Shown here in pieces: positions 18,136 through 31,154 of a stretch of 64,000 nucleotides of DNA. The notes beneath the pieces are model-generated. The model saw nothing but the letters and a program-made list of their open reading frames with translations. It was not told the DNA's origin and searched no databases. Numbering within the stretch: position 1 is the first letter of the stretch; every line of letters starts with the position of its first letter. The position numbers and the translations under genes are program-made. Origin of the DNA: Nitrosopumilus piranensis. GTDB taxonomy: Archaea; Thermoproteota; Nitrososphaeria; Nitrososphaerales; Nitrosopumilaceae. The stretch spans positions 930,001-994,000 of the forward strand of contig NZ_CP010868.1 in the NCBI RefSeq assembly GCF_000875775.1, read 5' to 3'.

Positions 18136-19432
18136 AGTCCTCAGATGCCTTTACCATCTTTTTGATATCTGACTTTGAATGTGCATCTGATATTGCGCCA
18201 AGTTTTCCTGGTAAGAAAAATATTCCATCATGGGCTATCATCTTAAAGTGATACTTTGCCAATAATTCCCCATCGCATTTTGCAGCCTGAGATGAGTTTG
18301 TAATTTCAGTAATTCCGTCTTTTAGAAAATGAGTCATAAACAATGAACCCTTTCCAGTAACTGCAACCTTACCATCAAATGTTTTGGTAATCTCTTTTCT
18401 TGCATATTTCCCAATAGAGTTAATTTTAGAATAAATTGATTTTTTACTTTTCAACTCAGATAGTGTAGAAAAACCTGCCACCATTGAGGCAGGATTTGCA
18501 GAAAACGTACCTCCACCAACATAACTTCTCTCTGACTTTTTCTTTCCAGTGGTATCTGCATACTCCATGATTTCCTTTTTGCCACACATCACACCAATTG
18601 CCATTCCCCCTCCTACAATTTTTCCCAAAGTTACAATGTCAGGATCAAGCTTCATTGTAGGGTATAGGCACCCAAATCTAAATCTAAATCCAGTAACAAT
18701 CTCATCTAAAATAAATAACGAATTGTTCTTTTTACAAAACTCCTGTACACCTTTCAAGTAATCAACATCAGCTGGAATACATCCTCCACCACCTAGAACT
18801 GGCTCTATAATTACACCAGCTAATTCCTTGCAATATTTTTTCAAAATAGAAAGTGATTTTACCAAATCATTGTATGGAATTGATATAATCTGCTCTTCAT
18901 TTACAACACCACTACTTTCAGACTCTGAAAACGGCCAGTTTACAGATTTTAGTAAATCAGAAGTATATCCGTGCCATCCACCATCAATCTTTGCAATAAT
19001 TTTTTTCCCAGTTACAGAGCGGGCTAATCTTACTGCATACATTGTAGCTTCAGTTCCAGATGTGACATAACGAATCTTCTCAGCTACTGAAACTGCTTTT
19101 GATATTAGTTCAGACAGTAAGATGGTCTGCTCATTTACTGTTCCATACATCCAAGATTTCTCAATCTGTTTTTGTAGATTCTTTTTAACTCCTTTTGGAC
19201 CGTGTCCTAGAATCAAAGCCCAATGACCCATCCAGTAATCTGTATACTTGTTTGAATCAACATCAATCAAATTTTTTCCTAAAGATTTTTTTACAACAAA
19301 TGGATATGGTTCATAAAATCTTATGTTATGAGAAACGCCATTGATATGCATCTTTGCTGATTTTGCAAATAGTTTAGCTGATGCAGGAGTTTTCTTTTTG
19401 TACTCTTTAGTATAATCCAAAACCAAATTCAC
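18125..19432 (-). CDS. Class III PLP aminotransferase, glutamate-1-semialdehyde aminomutase-like
   Basis: The family signature is complete: [14 protein letters not shown] (PLP phosphate loop), GGWHGY, DE at 243-244 and catalytic Lys271 in [13 protein letters not shown]. At 435 residues it is the usual length. The sequence is closest in style to GSA aminomutase (HemL), but differences at the N-terminus ([10 protein letters not shown]) and the lack of neighbouring haem genes leave open that it is a paralog acting on another amino compound. Confidence 0.82.
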   Translation of the reverse strand: MNLVLDYTKEYKKKTPASAKLFAKSAKMHINGVSHNIRFYEPYPFVVKKSLGKNLIDVDSNKYTDYWMGHWALILGHGPKGVKKNLQKQIEKSWMYGTVNEQTILLSELISKAVSVAEKIRYVTSGTEATMYAVRLARSVTGKKIIAKIDGGWHGYTSDLLKSVNWPFSESESSGVVNEEQIISIPYNDLVKSLSILKKYCKELAGVIIEPVLGGGGCIPADVDYLKGVQEFCKKNNSLFILDEIVTGFRFRFGCLYPTMKLDPDIVTLGKIVGGGMAIGVMCGKKEIMEYADTTGKKKSERSYVGGGTFSANPASMVAGFSTLSELKSKKSIYSKINSIGKYARKEITKTFDGKVAVTGKGSLFMTHFLKDGITEITNSSQAAKCDGELLAKYHFKMIAHDGIFFLPGKLGAISDAHSKSDIKKMVKASEDFIY

Positions 19433-19797
19433 AAATTCGCTTCTATCATTTTAACTATTGAAAATGGCGTAGTCATCTGGCACAAATTTTTGAAAACTAT
19501 ATAGTTTTGCAACGTTGAAACATTGTAATTTTTACAACAAATAGCCCCGATCAGGTATAATTTTACGCATGGTTTATATGGATTCTGAGGTGTTGACCTT
19601 TTGCATACGTAACGCAATAGGCGGCGCTTGTGATGAAGTATGGTATTATGCCATTTTGTGATTCATGGGCCTCCAGTTACGCATACAAAAATGAGGATTT
19701 GATCAAGTGATCAATATCTGAGATGTGAAGATTATGTGCATCCGTCAATTCCAATTAAAGTACAAATGTACTTCAATAATCAAAATCAAAAATTTCA
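19433..19797. promoter_or_regulatory. rRNA operon upstream region
   Basis: This 365-bp gene-free stretch precedes the 16S gene. A TATA-like GGTTTATATGG lies at 19571-19581, which would place the transcription start near 19600, about 200 bp before the 16S. The 5' half of the 16S processing stem is inside it (19722-19745). I see no supported protein gene; the short minus-strand frame at 19429-19617 has no coding character. Confidence 0.55.
19722..19745 (+). other. 16S processing stem, 5' strand
   Basis: GATGTGAAGATTATGTGCAT and the following CCGT pair with 21286-21308 downstream of the 16S gene, leaving one unpaired base (T at about 19735). Archaeal 16S precursors are cut at such stems by the splicing endonuclease. 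Confidence 0.75.
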
Positions 19798-19798
19798 G

Positions 19799-21271
<1,473 letters not shown>

Positions 21272-21285
21272 GATAAGGAAAGTGT

Positions 21286-21308
21286 ACGGATGCACTAATC
21301 TTCACATC
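21286..21308 (+). other. 16S processing stem, 3' strand
   Basis: ACGGATGCACTAATCTTCAC plus ATC is the reverse complement, apart from one bulged base, of 19722-19745. It lies 15 bases after the 16S 3' end, where the pre-16S stem is expected. Confidence 0.75.
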
Positions 21309-21416
21309 AAATCATCGATGCAATGCATCACGAAAGTGGTGTATGAAGGATGTAGCGGGTCCCTGCCAGGGGATTCGCAATGATCGTCGTGCATAGTCGT
21401 GTAATATGTGGCTGAA

Positions 21417-24412
<2,996 letters not shown>

Positions 24413-24430
24413 TACATAGAGACTATGCGC

Positions 24431-24450
24431 GATGAATCATTTCATTCATC
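24431..24450 (+). terminator. Hairpin after the rRNA operon
   Basis: GATGAAT-CATTTC-ATTCATC makes a perfect 7-bp stem with a 6-base loop just past the 23S processing stem. It could be part of rRNA 3' processing or termination. It is short and AT-rich, so this is tentative. Confidence 0.35.
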
Positions 24451-24625
24451 AAAAGTGGAATATACACGACTTGTACGATGATTTCATTTTTAATCATGCT
24501 TAGCGAAAGCTATAGAATTTATGATTTGAAATTTCCTAGTGAAAACTATACATCATTATTCACTTTGTAATCCAAAATAACATACAACCGCATGATGCTG
24601 TGATTATTTTTTAATAATTATTTTT

Positions 24626-24867
24626 CTATTCAAATGTTTGAATTATTTTTTCAAAATACTCTGATGCTTTTCTGAGAATTTGGGACTAGTCATCTGTAAT
24701 AGTATGTTGAACAACATGGGGTACTGTTTCTGTAAGTAACAAACCTGCTACTTTTACAATCACTTTACCTCTGTCTTAGATGGTTTGGTGCTTTATTCTT
24801 CTAATTCTATGTCATTTTGAAGCTCTTTTGGTAATCCAACCCACCAATCCTTTTGGCTGTTTGACAT
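24626..24867 (-). pseudogene. Gene remnant with stops and a frame change
   Basis: The minus strand shows two coding-like pieces. MSNSQKDWWVGLPKELQNDI runs from ATG 24867 to a stop at 24793, then in another frame GKVIVKVAGLLLTETVPHVV continues past a TAG and reads QILRKASEYFEKIIQTFE to a final stop at 24626. Together they look like a small decayed gene of about 80 codons. The DWW-x-LP-x-E-x-Q piece is reminiscent of toxin-antitoxin components, but this is weak. The rest of 24451-24945 holds nothing I can support. Confidence 0.35.
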
Positions 24868-24945
24868 CAAGAGAACAGATCAAAGGTTGCTAATAGATCT
24901 GTTGGTTAATTCTTCAAAGTAACAATTCAAGAAAATCTGACCTCT

Positions 24946-25425
24946 TTAATCTTTCAAATATATGATATCTGATGAATCTTGTGTATTTTTAATCTTTACA
25001 ACTAAAGTGTCTCCCAATCTGTTGAAAATTCTTTGCCTTTTTTGATTGGTCAAAATCCATCCCAGCACAACATCAAATGGTAGTAAAAACGATTTTCCAA
25101 AACTACTAATTAAAACCCCTTTTAAGTTTAGATTTTTCCCATAAACGTCTGTACTTTTCAAATTAAGAATTTTCTTACCAATTGTCTGACCTGTTTTGTA
25201 TTCCAAAACTGTCCAATAAACAAAAAATATGATGCTAGTTGGAATGTATTGAGTATTTTCTGCCCAAAAAGTTCCTTCATCAAATTTATAATCTATATTT
25301 CCAAATACTGCAAAAATAATTCCAGTTGAAATTGATGAAACAATGATAAAATCAATCAACCATGCAAAGAACCTATCTGACCATTTTGCAAGAATAATTT
25401 TTGATGAGATTTCTGAATCCCCCAT
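24946..25425 (-). CDS. RDD-family membrane protein
   Basis: The 159 residues carry a charged N-terminus, then RFFAWLIDFIIVSS, which is the RDD motif (R..., D) at the start of the first of three membrane segments, and the GQTIGKKILNLK segment typical of the family. RDD proteins are small membrane proteins of mixed or unknown transport function. It is an isolated unit. Confidence 0.85.
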   Translation of the reverse strand: MGDSEISSKIILAKWSDRFFAWLIDFIIVSSISTGIIFAVFGNIDYKFDEGTFWAENTQYIPTSIIFFVYWTVLEYKTGQTIGKKILNLKSTDVYGKNLNLKGVLISSFGKSFLLPFDVVLGWILTNQKRQRIFNRLGDTLVVKIKNTQDSSDIIYLKD

Positions 25426-25523
25426 AATTTAATTAATTATTTCAAATTTATAAAACATGTTAATCATTAGCTAACACTGTTTGCAACATATTTGATTTAT
25501 CTACCCATGATTAATCAAAACAC

Positions 25524-25655
25524 ATGAAAGCAAAATTTGCAACATCTTGTGTCTCTTGTGGTGATAAGATTCAACCTGGAAAAGAGATATCAAAAAATAA
25601 GGATGAAAAATGGGTGCACAAACACTGTGCTGAAGATTCTGAAGGCCTACCCTAG
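25524..25655 (+). CDS. Small zinc-ribbon-like protein
   Basis: A 43-residue frame from ATG 25524 has one CxxC (CVSCGDKIQPGKE) and then HKHC about 20 residues later, a plausible four-ligand zinc site similar to PARP-like or treble-clef mini-proteins. It stands alone 28 bp upstream of the methyltransferase. The function is unknown. Confidence 0.6.
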   Translation: MKAKFATSCVSCGDKIQPGKEISKNKDEKWVHKHCAEDSEGLP

Positions 25656-25683
25656 AAATTAATATGACTCTATTCAATTAATT

Positions 25684-26538
25684 TTGAATTTATTTTTGAT
25701 ATCGATAAATCCTTTTGATGTGTTTTTGTGGACTTTTCGTAGAAATGAAAAGGACATTGTAAATCTCTACAATACACTGTCTCCGATTATGCAGCTTGCC
25801 ACTGGTGGAAATATGCTAAATTTTGGTTATTGGTCCTCCGAACACTCTGAACCACTTACTGCTCAGAAAAACCTCTGCATGGTTTTTGCAAATCTAGCTG
25901 AACTTTCATCTGCAAGACATGTTGTTGATGTAGGGAGTGGCTTGTCTGACCCTTCTCATCTTTGGCAACAAAAATTTCCAAACCTCCATTTGTATGATGT
26001 AAATATCAATTATTCCCAACTTTTATTTGGAAAGAAACAGAAAATTGAATTGTTAAACTCTTCCTCAACCAAACTACCTTTTGCAAATAATTCTGTAGAT
26101 CGTGTTTTAGCATTAGAGTCTGCACAGCACTTTAAGCCATTTTCTGATTTTATTTTTGAATCAAAAAGAATATTGGCAAATTCTGGATTACTTGTAATGG
26201 CTATTCCTGTAACTCTTGGAAATTCTTCTATCAAAGACTTAGGTATGCTAAAATTTACTTGGTCTTCAGAACACTATTCCTTAAATGATATAAAAAAAAT
26301 TATTCATTCACATGGATTTATAATTGAAAATGAACAACTAATAGGAAATTCTGTATATGATCCACTTGCAGACTATTATATCAGAAATAGGGAGGAAATT
26401 AAAAAATCTATTTTAAAAAAATATCCAAACTATGTTGAAAACATATTATACAAATCAATTATTAAAATGAAAGAGGCATCTGAAAAAAAAATTATTGATT
26501 ATGTACTTCTAAAATGTATTTCCGATACTACACAATGA
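25684..26538 (+). CDS. Class I SAM-dependent methyltransferase
   Basis: Motif I reads HVVDVGSGLSDPS (about residues 79-91), motif II/III lies around the acidic YDVNIN, and the KLPFANNSVDRVLALESAQH segment is the typical post-II region. This layout matches small-molecule O- or C-methyltransferases such as those for polyketides, sterols or sugars. At 284 residues the length is normal. The start is uncertain: TTG 25684 is used, but a GTG near 25719 is also possible. The substrate is unknown. Confidence 0.8.
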   Translation: MNLFLISINPFDVFLWTFRRNEKDIVNLYNTLSPIMQLATGGNMLNFGYWSSEHSEPLTAQKNLCMVFANLAELSSARHVVDVGSGLSDPSHLWQQKFPNLHLYDVNINYSQLLFGKKQKIELLNSSSTKLPFANNSVDRVLALESAQHFKPFSDFIFESKRILANSGLLVMAIPVTLGNSSIKDLGMLKFTWSSEHYSLNDIKKIIHSHGFIIENEQLIGNSVYDPLADYYIRNREEIKKSILKKYPNYVENILYKSIIKMKEASEKKIIDYVLLKCISDTTQ

Positions 26539-26547
26539 GTATTCTTT

Positions 26548-27317
26548 TCAATCATGTAGTATAAGGCTTGAATATATTCATCTTCAGAAGTTAATCCGTC
26601 TATAAACCACACGATACTTGTTTTCCACCATGCGGGAATTTTCTTCAACAGGAATTCCTAAATCTTCATCAAGTAAAAATTGATAATTTCCTATGCCTTT
26701 TTATGAAACAATTTTTGAATCAATCATAATTCCATCATCATCAATTTTTTTAACTTCAAACTTTTCTGTTACTGTGTTTCCATATTTGCTTGTGTATGAG
26801 TAAGTTACATAATCTGTTTCTTTTGCACATATGCCTTCGACACATGATCTCTGACTAACATTGTATATTATTTTTGGAGAAATTATGTTATTATCGATTA
26901 ACGCCCTAACTCCATATGGCTATAGGCTATCTTTGTATTTCCCATCTGCCCATCTTTTTGTGTCTGTTATTACCTCATGTGGCATTGTAGTGAACTCTGT
27001 GATGTGTCTTTTTTTAGAAAACTAGAATCTCCGAGATATTTTTCTATTTTTGCAAAAAGCACAATTCTCTTGCTTGATGTTCACTGCTCCATGATTGTAT
27101 AAAATCCTACATGCTCTAATATTTGGATATTGGGGATGTATATCTACAAGTGTATCTTACCCAACCGATTCATATTACTCATAAAAAAATTCACAGAATT
27201 TCAAAATATCTTCAGGTGTTTTACTGAAAAATCAGATAGATGTGCAAAGGCATCTTGTACACTAAAACTTCCTAATATTATAATTGCTAAAATTAAAAAT
27301 ATTGTTATTTTCAACAT
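26548..27317 (-). pseudogene. Decayed secreted protein with C-terminal WW-type module
   Basis: From ATG 27317 the minus strand encodes a clear signal peptide (MLKITIFLILAIIILGSFS, ending DAFA) and then about 230 codons of recognisable protein broken by at least two frameshifts and five in-frame stops. Readable parts include HPQYPNIRACRILYNHG, YGVRALIDNNIISPKIIYN and KYGNTVTEKFEVKKID. After the second shift it reads IPAWWKTSIVWFIDGLTSED followed by EYIQALYYMIE, the same module found in the proteins at 27877, 34701 and 49660. The inactivation looks advanced but the gene is not yet lost. Confidence 0.75.
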
Positions 27318-27443
27318 TTTCAATTTTCAGTTTTTGCTTATTAATTTCATGTAAAAACTTGTTAACTTTGTGACCAATTTGGAAGATTTTCAATATGAAT
27401 AATTGACTAGGTTTTTATTTTTGATATCTTGAATTATTTTATA

Positions 27444-27827
27444 ATGTCTAGTTCTGAAGGAGTTTTGAAATTATATGGTGAAAAATGTGATAAATTACTA
27501 AAAGAATCTGAGATTCGTTTTGCCGGTATAGTTGATAAAGCTGGACAGCTTATTGCAGGTGGATTCAAGGAAGGATTGACTCCTCATGAAGGTGATGAAA
27601 CACGATTACAATCATTTTTGGAATTTGTATCAAAGGCATCTATAAGAAAAGAATATGATGAAAGTTTGGGACCAATTAATTATCTTGCCGCAAGACGAGA
27701 TAAGGCTGTTTTAGTGAGTTTCCCATTTCCTATTACGCAGATATTATTGCTGATTTCTGCAGAGCCGACAGCCAATATCGAAAATTTAGCAAAAAAAGTG
27801 GTTGAAATCTTTACTGATGTGAATTGA
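27444..27827 (+). CDS. Roadblock-like small protein
   Basis: This 127-residue protein has the pattern ...FAGIVDKAGQLIAGGFKEGL ... VLVSFPFPITQILLLISAE of a roadblock/LC7- or profilin-like alpha/beta fold. It is clearly related to 32841-33233 (both have LIAGG-x-KEGL and RxDK-[AV]-[IV]-[LV]-[MV]-SFP) and more distantly to 55369 and 55863. Related archaeal proteins may regulate small GTPases. ATG 27444 is used. Confidence 0.65.
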   Translation: MSSSEGVLKLYGEKCDKLLKESEIRFAGIVDKAGQLIAGGFKEGLTPHEGDETRLQSFLEFVSKASIRKEYDESLGPINYLAARRDKAVLVSFPFPITQILLLISAEPTANIENLAKKVVEIFTDVN

Positions 27828-27876
27828 CCTTTTAATTTCTGATAAATTCTTTAATACCTAAAAAAAATCTTTTTTA

Positions 27877-28785
27877 TTGTTGATTAGATATTGTGCAGTT
27901 TTTTCAATCTTGATTCTATTTCCTTTTTCTTCTGCTTTTGGAATTGTCAATAATGTTTCTTTAAGTGATTCTTCTTTTATGGAAGGTGATATCATTAAAG
28001 TATCTGGAAATGTTCAATATGATCCTGAAAATTTTCCTGCTGTAATAATTACAATTTTGCCTCCAGACAATTCAGGTTTTGTTGCAGTTGATCAAAAAAT
28101 TCCTAATTCTGATGGTAGTTTTTCTGCTTCATTCAAAACTGGTACCAGTTGGACTCAAGAAGGTACATACACTTTACGAGTTTCTTATGGGACAACATTT
28201 GAAACCAATTTTCAATATTTGTTTGCAAATAATGACCTGCCATCTACAACTTCATCTTCAGAACCAAAAACATCTTCAGAACCAAAAACATCTTCAGAAC
28301 CAAAAACATCTTCAGAACCAAAAACATCTTCAGAACCAAAAACATCTTCAGAACCAAAAAAATTAGGTATTGCCCCGTTTGTTGATGTCTCAAAAGATCC
28401 TTGGCATTATGTTGAACGCTATAACAACGAACCTAAATACAAAAAATGGTTTGATGACAATTATCCTAATTACCAATCTATCTATGAGGCTGTAGGTTTG
28501 ACAGGACCTGTAGAAAAAATTCCTCCTTGGATTAAACATAATGCTTCATGGTGGGCAGAAAAAGAAATTGATGATAACACGTTTGTTCAAGGAATTAAAT
28601 TTATGCTAGAAAATGATATAATTTTAATTTCTGAAATGACTGAATCAAAATCGCTTACTGCTGAAAAAATTCCTGATTGGGTTCGCAATAATGCTAATTG
28701 GTGGTCTCAAAACATTATCTCTGATAATGAATTTATAAATTCTTTAAAATTTCTTATTGAACAAGGAATACTTGTAATAAACTAA
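27877..28785 (+). CDS. Secreted protein with SSEPKT repeats and two WW-type modules
   Basis: A signal peptide (LIRYCAVFSILILFPFSSAFG) leads into an Ig-like or macroglobulin-like beta domain (about 20-125), then six SSEPKT repeats (about 127-162), then two copies of a ~50-residue module, IPPWIKHNASWWAEKEIDDN and IPDWVRNNANWWSQNIISDN, each followed by a [FI]-x-x-[GS]-[IL]-[KQ]-[FY]-[ML]-[IL]-E helix. The same module occurs at 34701 and 49660. The start is TTG (27877 or 27880). It is probably anchored or secreted at the cell surface; the role is unknown. Confidence 0.75.
   Translation: MLIRYCAVFSILILFPFSSAFGIVNNVSLSDSSFMEGDIIKVSGNVQYDPENFPAVIITILPPDNSGFVAVDQKIPNSDGSFSASFKTGTSWTQEGTYTLRVSYGTTFETNFQYLFANNDLPSTTSSSEPKTSSEPKTSSEPKTSSEPKTSSEPKTSSEPKKLGIAPFVDVSKDPWHYVERYNNEPKYKKWFDDNYPNYQSIYEAVGLTGPVEKIPPWIKHNASWWAEKEIDDNTFVQGIKFMLENDIILISEMTESKSLTAEKIPDWVRNNANWWSQNIISDNEFINSLKFLIEQGILVIN
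28255..28362 (+). repeat. Six 18-bp tandem repeats (TCTTCAGAACCAAAAACA)
   Basis: Five identical copies and one final copy with a single change (…AAAAAAA) lie head to tail inside the secreted-protein gene and encode SSEPKT. The near-perfect identity suggests recent expansion by slippage, so copy number may vary between strains. It is not a CRISPR: there are no spacers. Confidence 0.95.
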
Positions 28786-28832
28786 TTTTTTAAGCATATA
28801 GTTTTAATTTGATAAATTACTTATCTAATTTT

Positions 28833-29285
28833 ATGAAGGCGACATTTGGTGCTGGATGTTTTTGGCATGTTGAGGATTTGCTTAGTAAAACAAAAGGTGT
28901 AAAATCTACACAAGTTGGATACATTGGAGGTAATTTACCTAATCCTACATATGAAGAAGTATGCACCGATAGAACGGGACACGCTGAAGCTGTTGAAGTC
29001 GAATACGATCCTAATGAAATTTCATATGAAGAACTTTTAGATGTCTTCTGGAACAACCATAATCCTACTAGTTTAAATCGTCAAGGCCCTGATGTGGGGA
29101 TACAATATCGTTCTGCAATTTTCTATCATGATGAAAAACAAAAAGAGATTGCAGAAAAATCAAAACAACAACTTGATTCTTCTGGAAAATATGACAAACC
29201 CATAGTCACTGAAATTAACCCTGCACCTACATTCTACAAAGCAGAAGAATACCATCAAAAATATTTCAAAAAGAACGGATTCTAA
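28833..29285 (+). CDS. msrA: Peptide methionine sulfoxide reductase MsrA
   Basis: MsrA reduces (S)-methionine sulfoxide in oxidised proteins. The active-site motif GCFW is at residues 7-10 of the 150-residue protein that starts at ATG 28833, and [19 protein letters not shown] and the HQKY near the end are conserved family segments. An upstream TTG at 28809 is possible but unnecessary. Confidence 0.93.
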   Translation: MKATFGAGCFWHVEDLLSKTKGVKSTQVGYIGGNLPNPTYEEVCTDRTGHAEAVEVEYDPNEISYEELLDVFWNNHNPTSLNRQGPDVGIQYRSAIFYHDEKQKEIAEKSKQQLDSSGKYDKPIVTEINPAPTFYKAEEYHQKYFKKNGF

Positions 29286-29388
29286 GTTATTTTATGGCAT
29301 TTAAATTCTGATTGTGTATTTTTAGTAACTTGCTCCTAAAATGCATGATTTGTTTTGTTGAATACTCTCTAAAAAACCATAATTTTTG

Positions 29389-30234
29389 ATGATCGCAAAA
29401 TTAACTAATACTTATCTACCGATAATAATTGAAGCTAAAACAGTGGATGAAAAATTTCTTGAAATCGATGGGAACAAGATTCGTTATTTAGAATCTGGAA
29501 ATTTTGATAAAACATTGGTTCTTATCCATGGATTGGGGGCATCTGCTGAAAGATGGGAACAAGTAATGCCAATTTTTGCAGAAAAATTCCGTGTAATGAT
29601 TCCTGATCTTATTGGATTTGGATATAGTGATAAACCACTTGCTGATTACACAATAGAATTTTTTTCAAATTTTCTTGAAAAATTCTTCTTGACTGCAAAC
29701 ATCTCTTGCCCTTATTTGATTGGTTCTTCTTTAGGAGGACAAATATCTGCTGAATTTACTGCATCGCATCCCAATGATGTTGACAAACTAATCTTGGTGT
29801 CTCCCTCCGGTGTTATGAAGCAGTCTACTCCTGCACTTGATGCGTATATTATGGCTGCACTATATCCTAACGAGCAAAATGCAAAAAATGCATTTGAAAT
29901 GATGGAGGCTTCTGGTGAAAGCATCGATCAAAAAATTGTCGATAACTTTGTTGAAAGAATGAAGTTACCAAATGCCAAACTTGCATTTATGTCTACTATC
30001 CTTGGATTGAAAAATGCTGAAATCATCACAAAAAAATTACCTTCCATATCTACTCAAACCATGTTAATTTGGGGCAGTGAAGATCCAGTAATCCCAATTC
30101 AATACGCTGATGATTTTATTTCCTCTCTAAAGGACTGCCGCTTTGTTAGAATGGATGGATGTGGACACACTCCATATGTTCAAGATCCTCAAACTTTTTC
30201 AGAGAAGGTACTTGATTTTCTGGGGGCAAATTAG
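29389..30234 (+). CDS. Alpha/beta hydrolase
   Basis: The 281 residues show the LVLIHGLGASAERW oxyanion region, the nucleophile elbow GSSLGG (Ser near 116), the Asp in GSEDPVIP and the catalytic His in GCGHTPYVQDP. It lies 36 bp upstream of the phasin gene in the same direction, next to the PHA genes, so an esterase or depolymerase role in storage-polymer turnover is plausible. The sequence alone does not prove this. ATG 29389 is preferred over TTG 29386. Confidence 0.85.
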   Translation: MIAKLTNTYLPIIIEAKTVDEKFLEIDGNKIRYLESGNFDKTLVLIHGLGASAERWEQVMPIFAEKFRVMIPDLIGFGYSDKPLADYTIEFFSNFLEKFFLTANISCPYLIGSSLGGQISAEFTASHPNDVDKLILVSPSGVMKQSTPALDAYIMAALYPNEQNAKNAFEMMEASGESIDQKIVDNFVERMKLPNAKLAFMSTILGLKNAEIITKKLPSISTQTMLIWGSEDPVIPIQYADDFISSLKDCRFVRMDGCGHTPYVQDPQTFSEKVLDFLGAN

Positions 30235-30270
30235 GTGCACTTAAATACCACTTAATTCCTACCATTACCT

Positions 30271-30696
30271 ATGAGTGGTAATACAAACCAATATGATCCA
30301 AGTGAAATGTTCAAAGATTGGATACAAAAAAGTGGACGTGCTCAAGCAGAGTTTATGAAAAATTTTGGTGCTTTAATGAATAATCAAACTAGCAAAACAT
30401 TCAACCCTTTAGATACTCTCAAAGAAGTTTCTGAAACTACTAGACAAGCTCAATCAAATTTGATGGAAAACATGTCTTCTATGCAAAACAAAAGTATGGA
30501 TACTATGTTTAGCATTGGACAAATGCTTCCTTCTTTTATGAATTGGGGTGCATACAAAACTACCGTAAGTAGTAATGGTAGAATTTCGATCCCAGAGGCA
30601 GAACGTAATGCCCTCGGATTAGGCGAAGGTGACTTGGTTCAAGTCATCGTTCTTCCAATAGCAAAAAAATCAAAAGCTAGGGAGGTGAAAAATTGA
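30271..30696 (+). CDS. Phasin-like protein fused to a SpoVT/AbrB domain
   Basis: Residues 1-95 are an amphipathic, Gln/Asn/Met-rich helical region like phasins (MFKDWIQKSGRAQAEFMKNF). Residues 96-130 (TTVSSNGRISIPEAERNALG ... GDLVQVIVL) match the swapped-hairpin AbrB/SpoVT DNA-binding fold. A granule-coating protein fused to a DNA-binding domain could tie PHA granules to the chromosome or regulate phasin genes. Its neighbours, a second phasin plus PhaC and PhaE, set the context. Confidence 0.75.
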   Translation: MSGNTNQYDPSEMFKDWIQKSGRAQAEFMKNFGALMNNQTSKTFNPLDTLKEVSETTRQAQSNLMENMSSMQNKSMDTMFSIGQMLPSFMNWGAYKTTVSSNGRISIPEAERNALGLGEGDLVQVIVLPIAKKSKAREVKN

Positions 30697-31121
30697 GTAA
30701 GAACGAACAAGCACAATCAAATCCAAAAGATCTATTTTCTGTATATCAACAAAACGTAGATAAATTCTTCAACGGTATTAGAACATCAGTACCACAATAT
30801 CATCAAGCAATTACAAATGTACAACAGGAATTCATACAGGCTTATGAAAACATTGCAGATTCTACCCTTTCACTACAAAAACAATTTGCAAAGAAAGCAG
30901 GTATTGCAGCAAACATTCCTGAAGCAACAATCAAAGTAATGCAAGATACAACAGAAGAAATCGTAAAGGCTACATCAATTCAGAACCAAGTAACACTTGC
31001 AACAATTGATGCAACACAACAAAATATCAAGACCTTTAATGACAACGCAAAATCATTTGCTGAGTTAAACAGAAACATTCTACAATCTTGGATTTCTGCA
31101 TTCACCACAAAGAACAACTAG
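30693..31121 (+). CDS. Phasin family protein
   Basis: This 142-residue, wholly helical protein is rich in Gln, Thr, Asn and Ala, as phasins are (KDLFSVYQQNVDKFFNGIRT and the later TLSLQKQFAKKAGIAANIPE). It should coat polyhydroxyalkanoate granules. It starts at TTG 30693, overlapping the stop of the AbrB-phasin gene by 4 bp. A strong GGAGGTG at 30681-30687, spaced 5 bases from TTG, supports this start. The arrangement implies translational coupling. Confidence 0.82.
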   Translation: MSKNEQAQSNPKDLFSVYQQNVDKFFNGIRTSVPQYHQAITNVQQEFIQAYENIADSTLSLQKQFAKKAGIAANIPEATIKVMQDTTEEIVKATSIQNQVTLATIDATQQNIKTFNDNAKSFAELNRNILQSWISAFTTKNN

Positions 31122-31127
31122 TGGCGA

Positions 31128-31152
31128 ATCTATTTTTTTAATTTTTTTCCTT
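31128..31152 (+). terminator. T-rich terminator between phasin and phaC
   Basis: CTATTTTTTTAATTTTTTTC and a further T run follow the phasin gene. Oligo-T tracts are the usual archaeal termination signal. There is no strong hairpin. It separates two convergent transcripts. Confidence 0.5.
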
Positions 31153-31154
31153 TT

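Noticed and set aside
19429-19617. Open frame of 62 codons upstream of the 16S gene
   Set aside because: Its codons have no coding character, it overlaps the aminotransferase start and rRNA promoter, and it reads as random sequence.
28255-28362. Short tandem repeats considered as a CRISPR array
   Set aside because: The units are contiguous 18-mers with no spacers, in frame inside a protein gene.
31118-31127. CTAGTGGCGA resembling the regulon box at the end of the phasin gene
   Set aside because: It overlaps a stop codon at a convergent gene end and there is no TATA box at the required distance.
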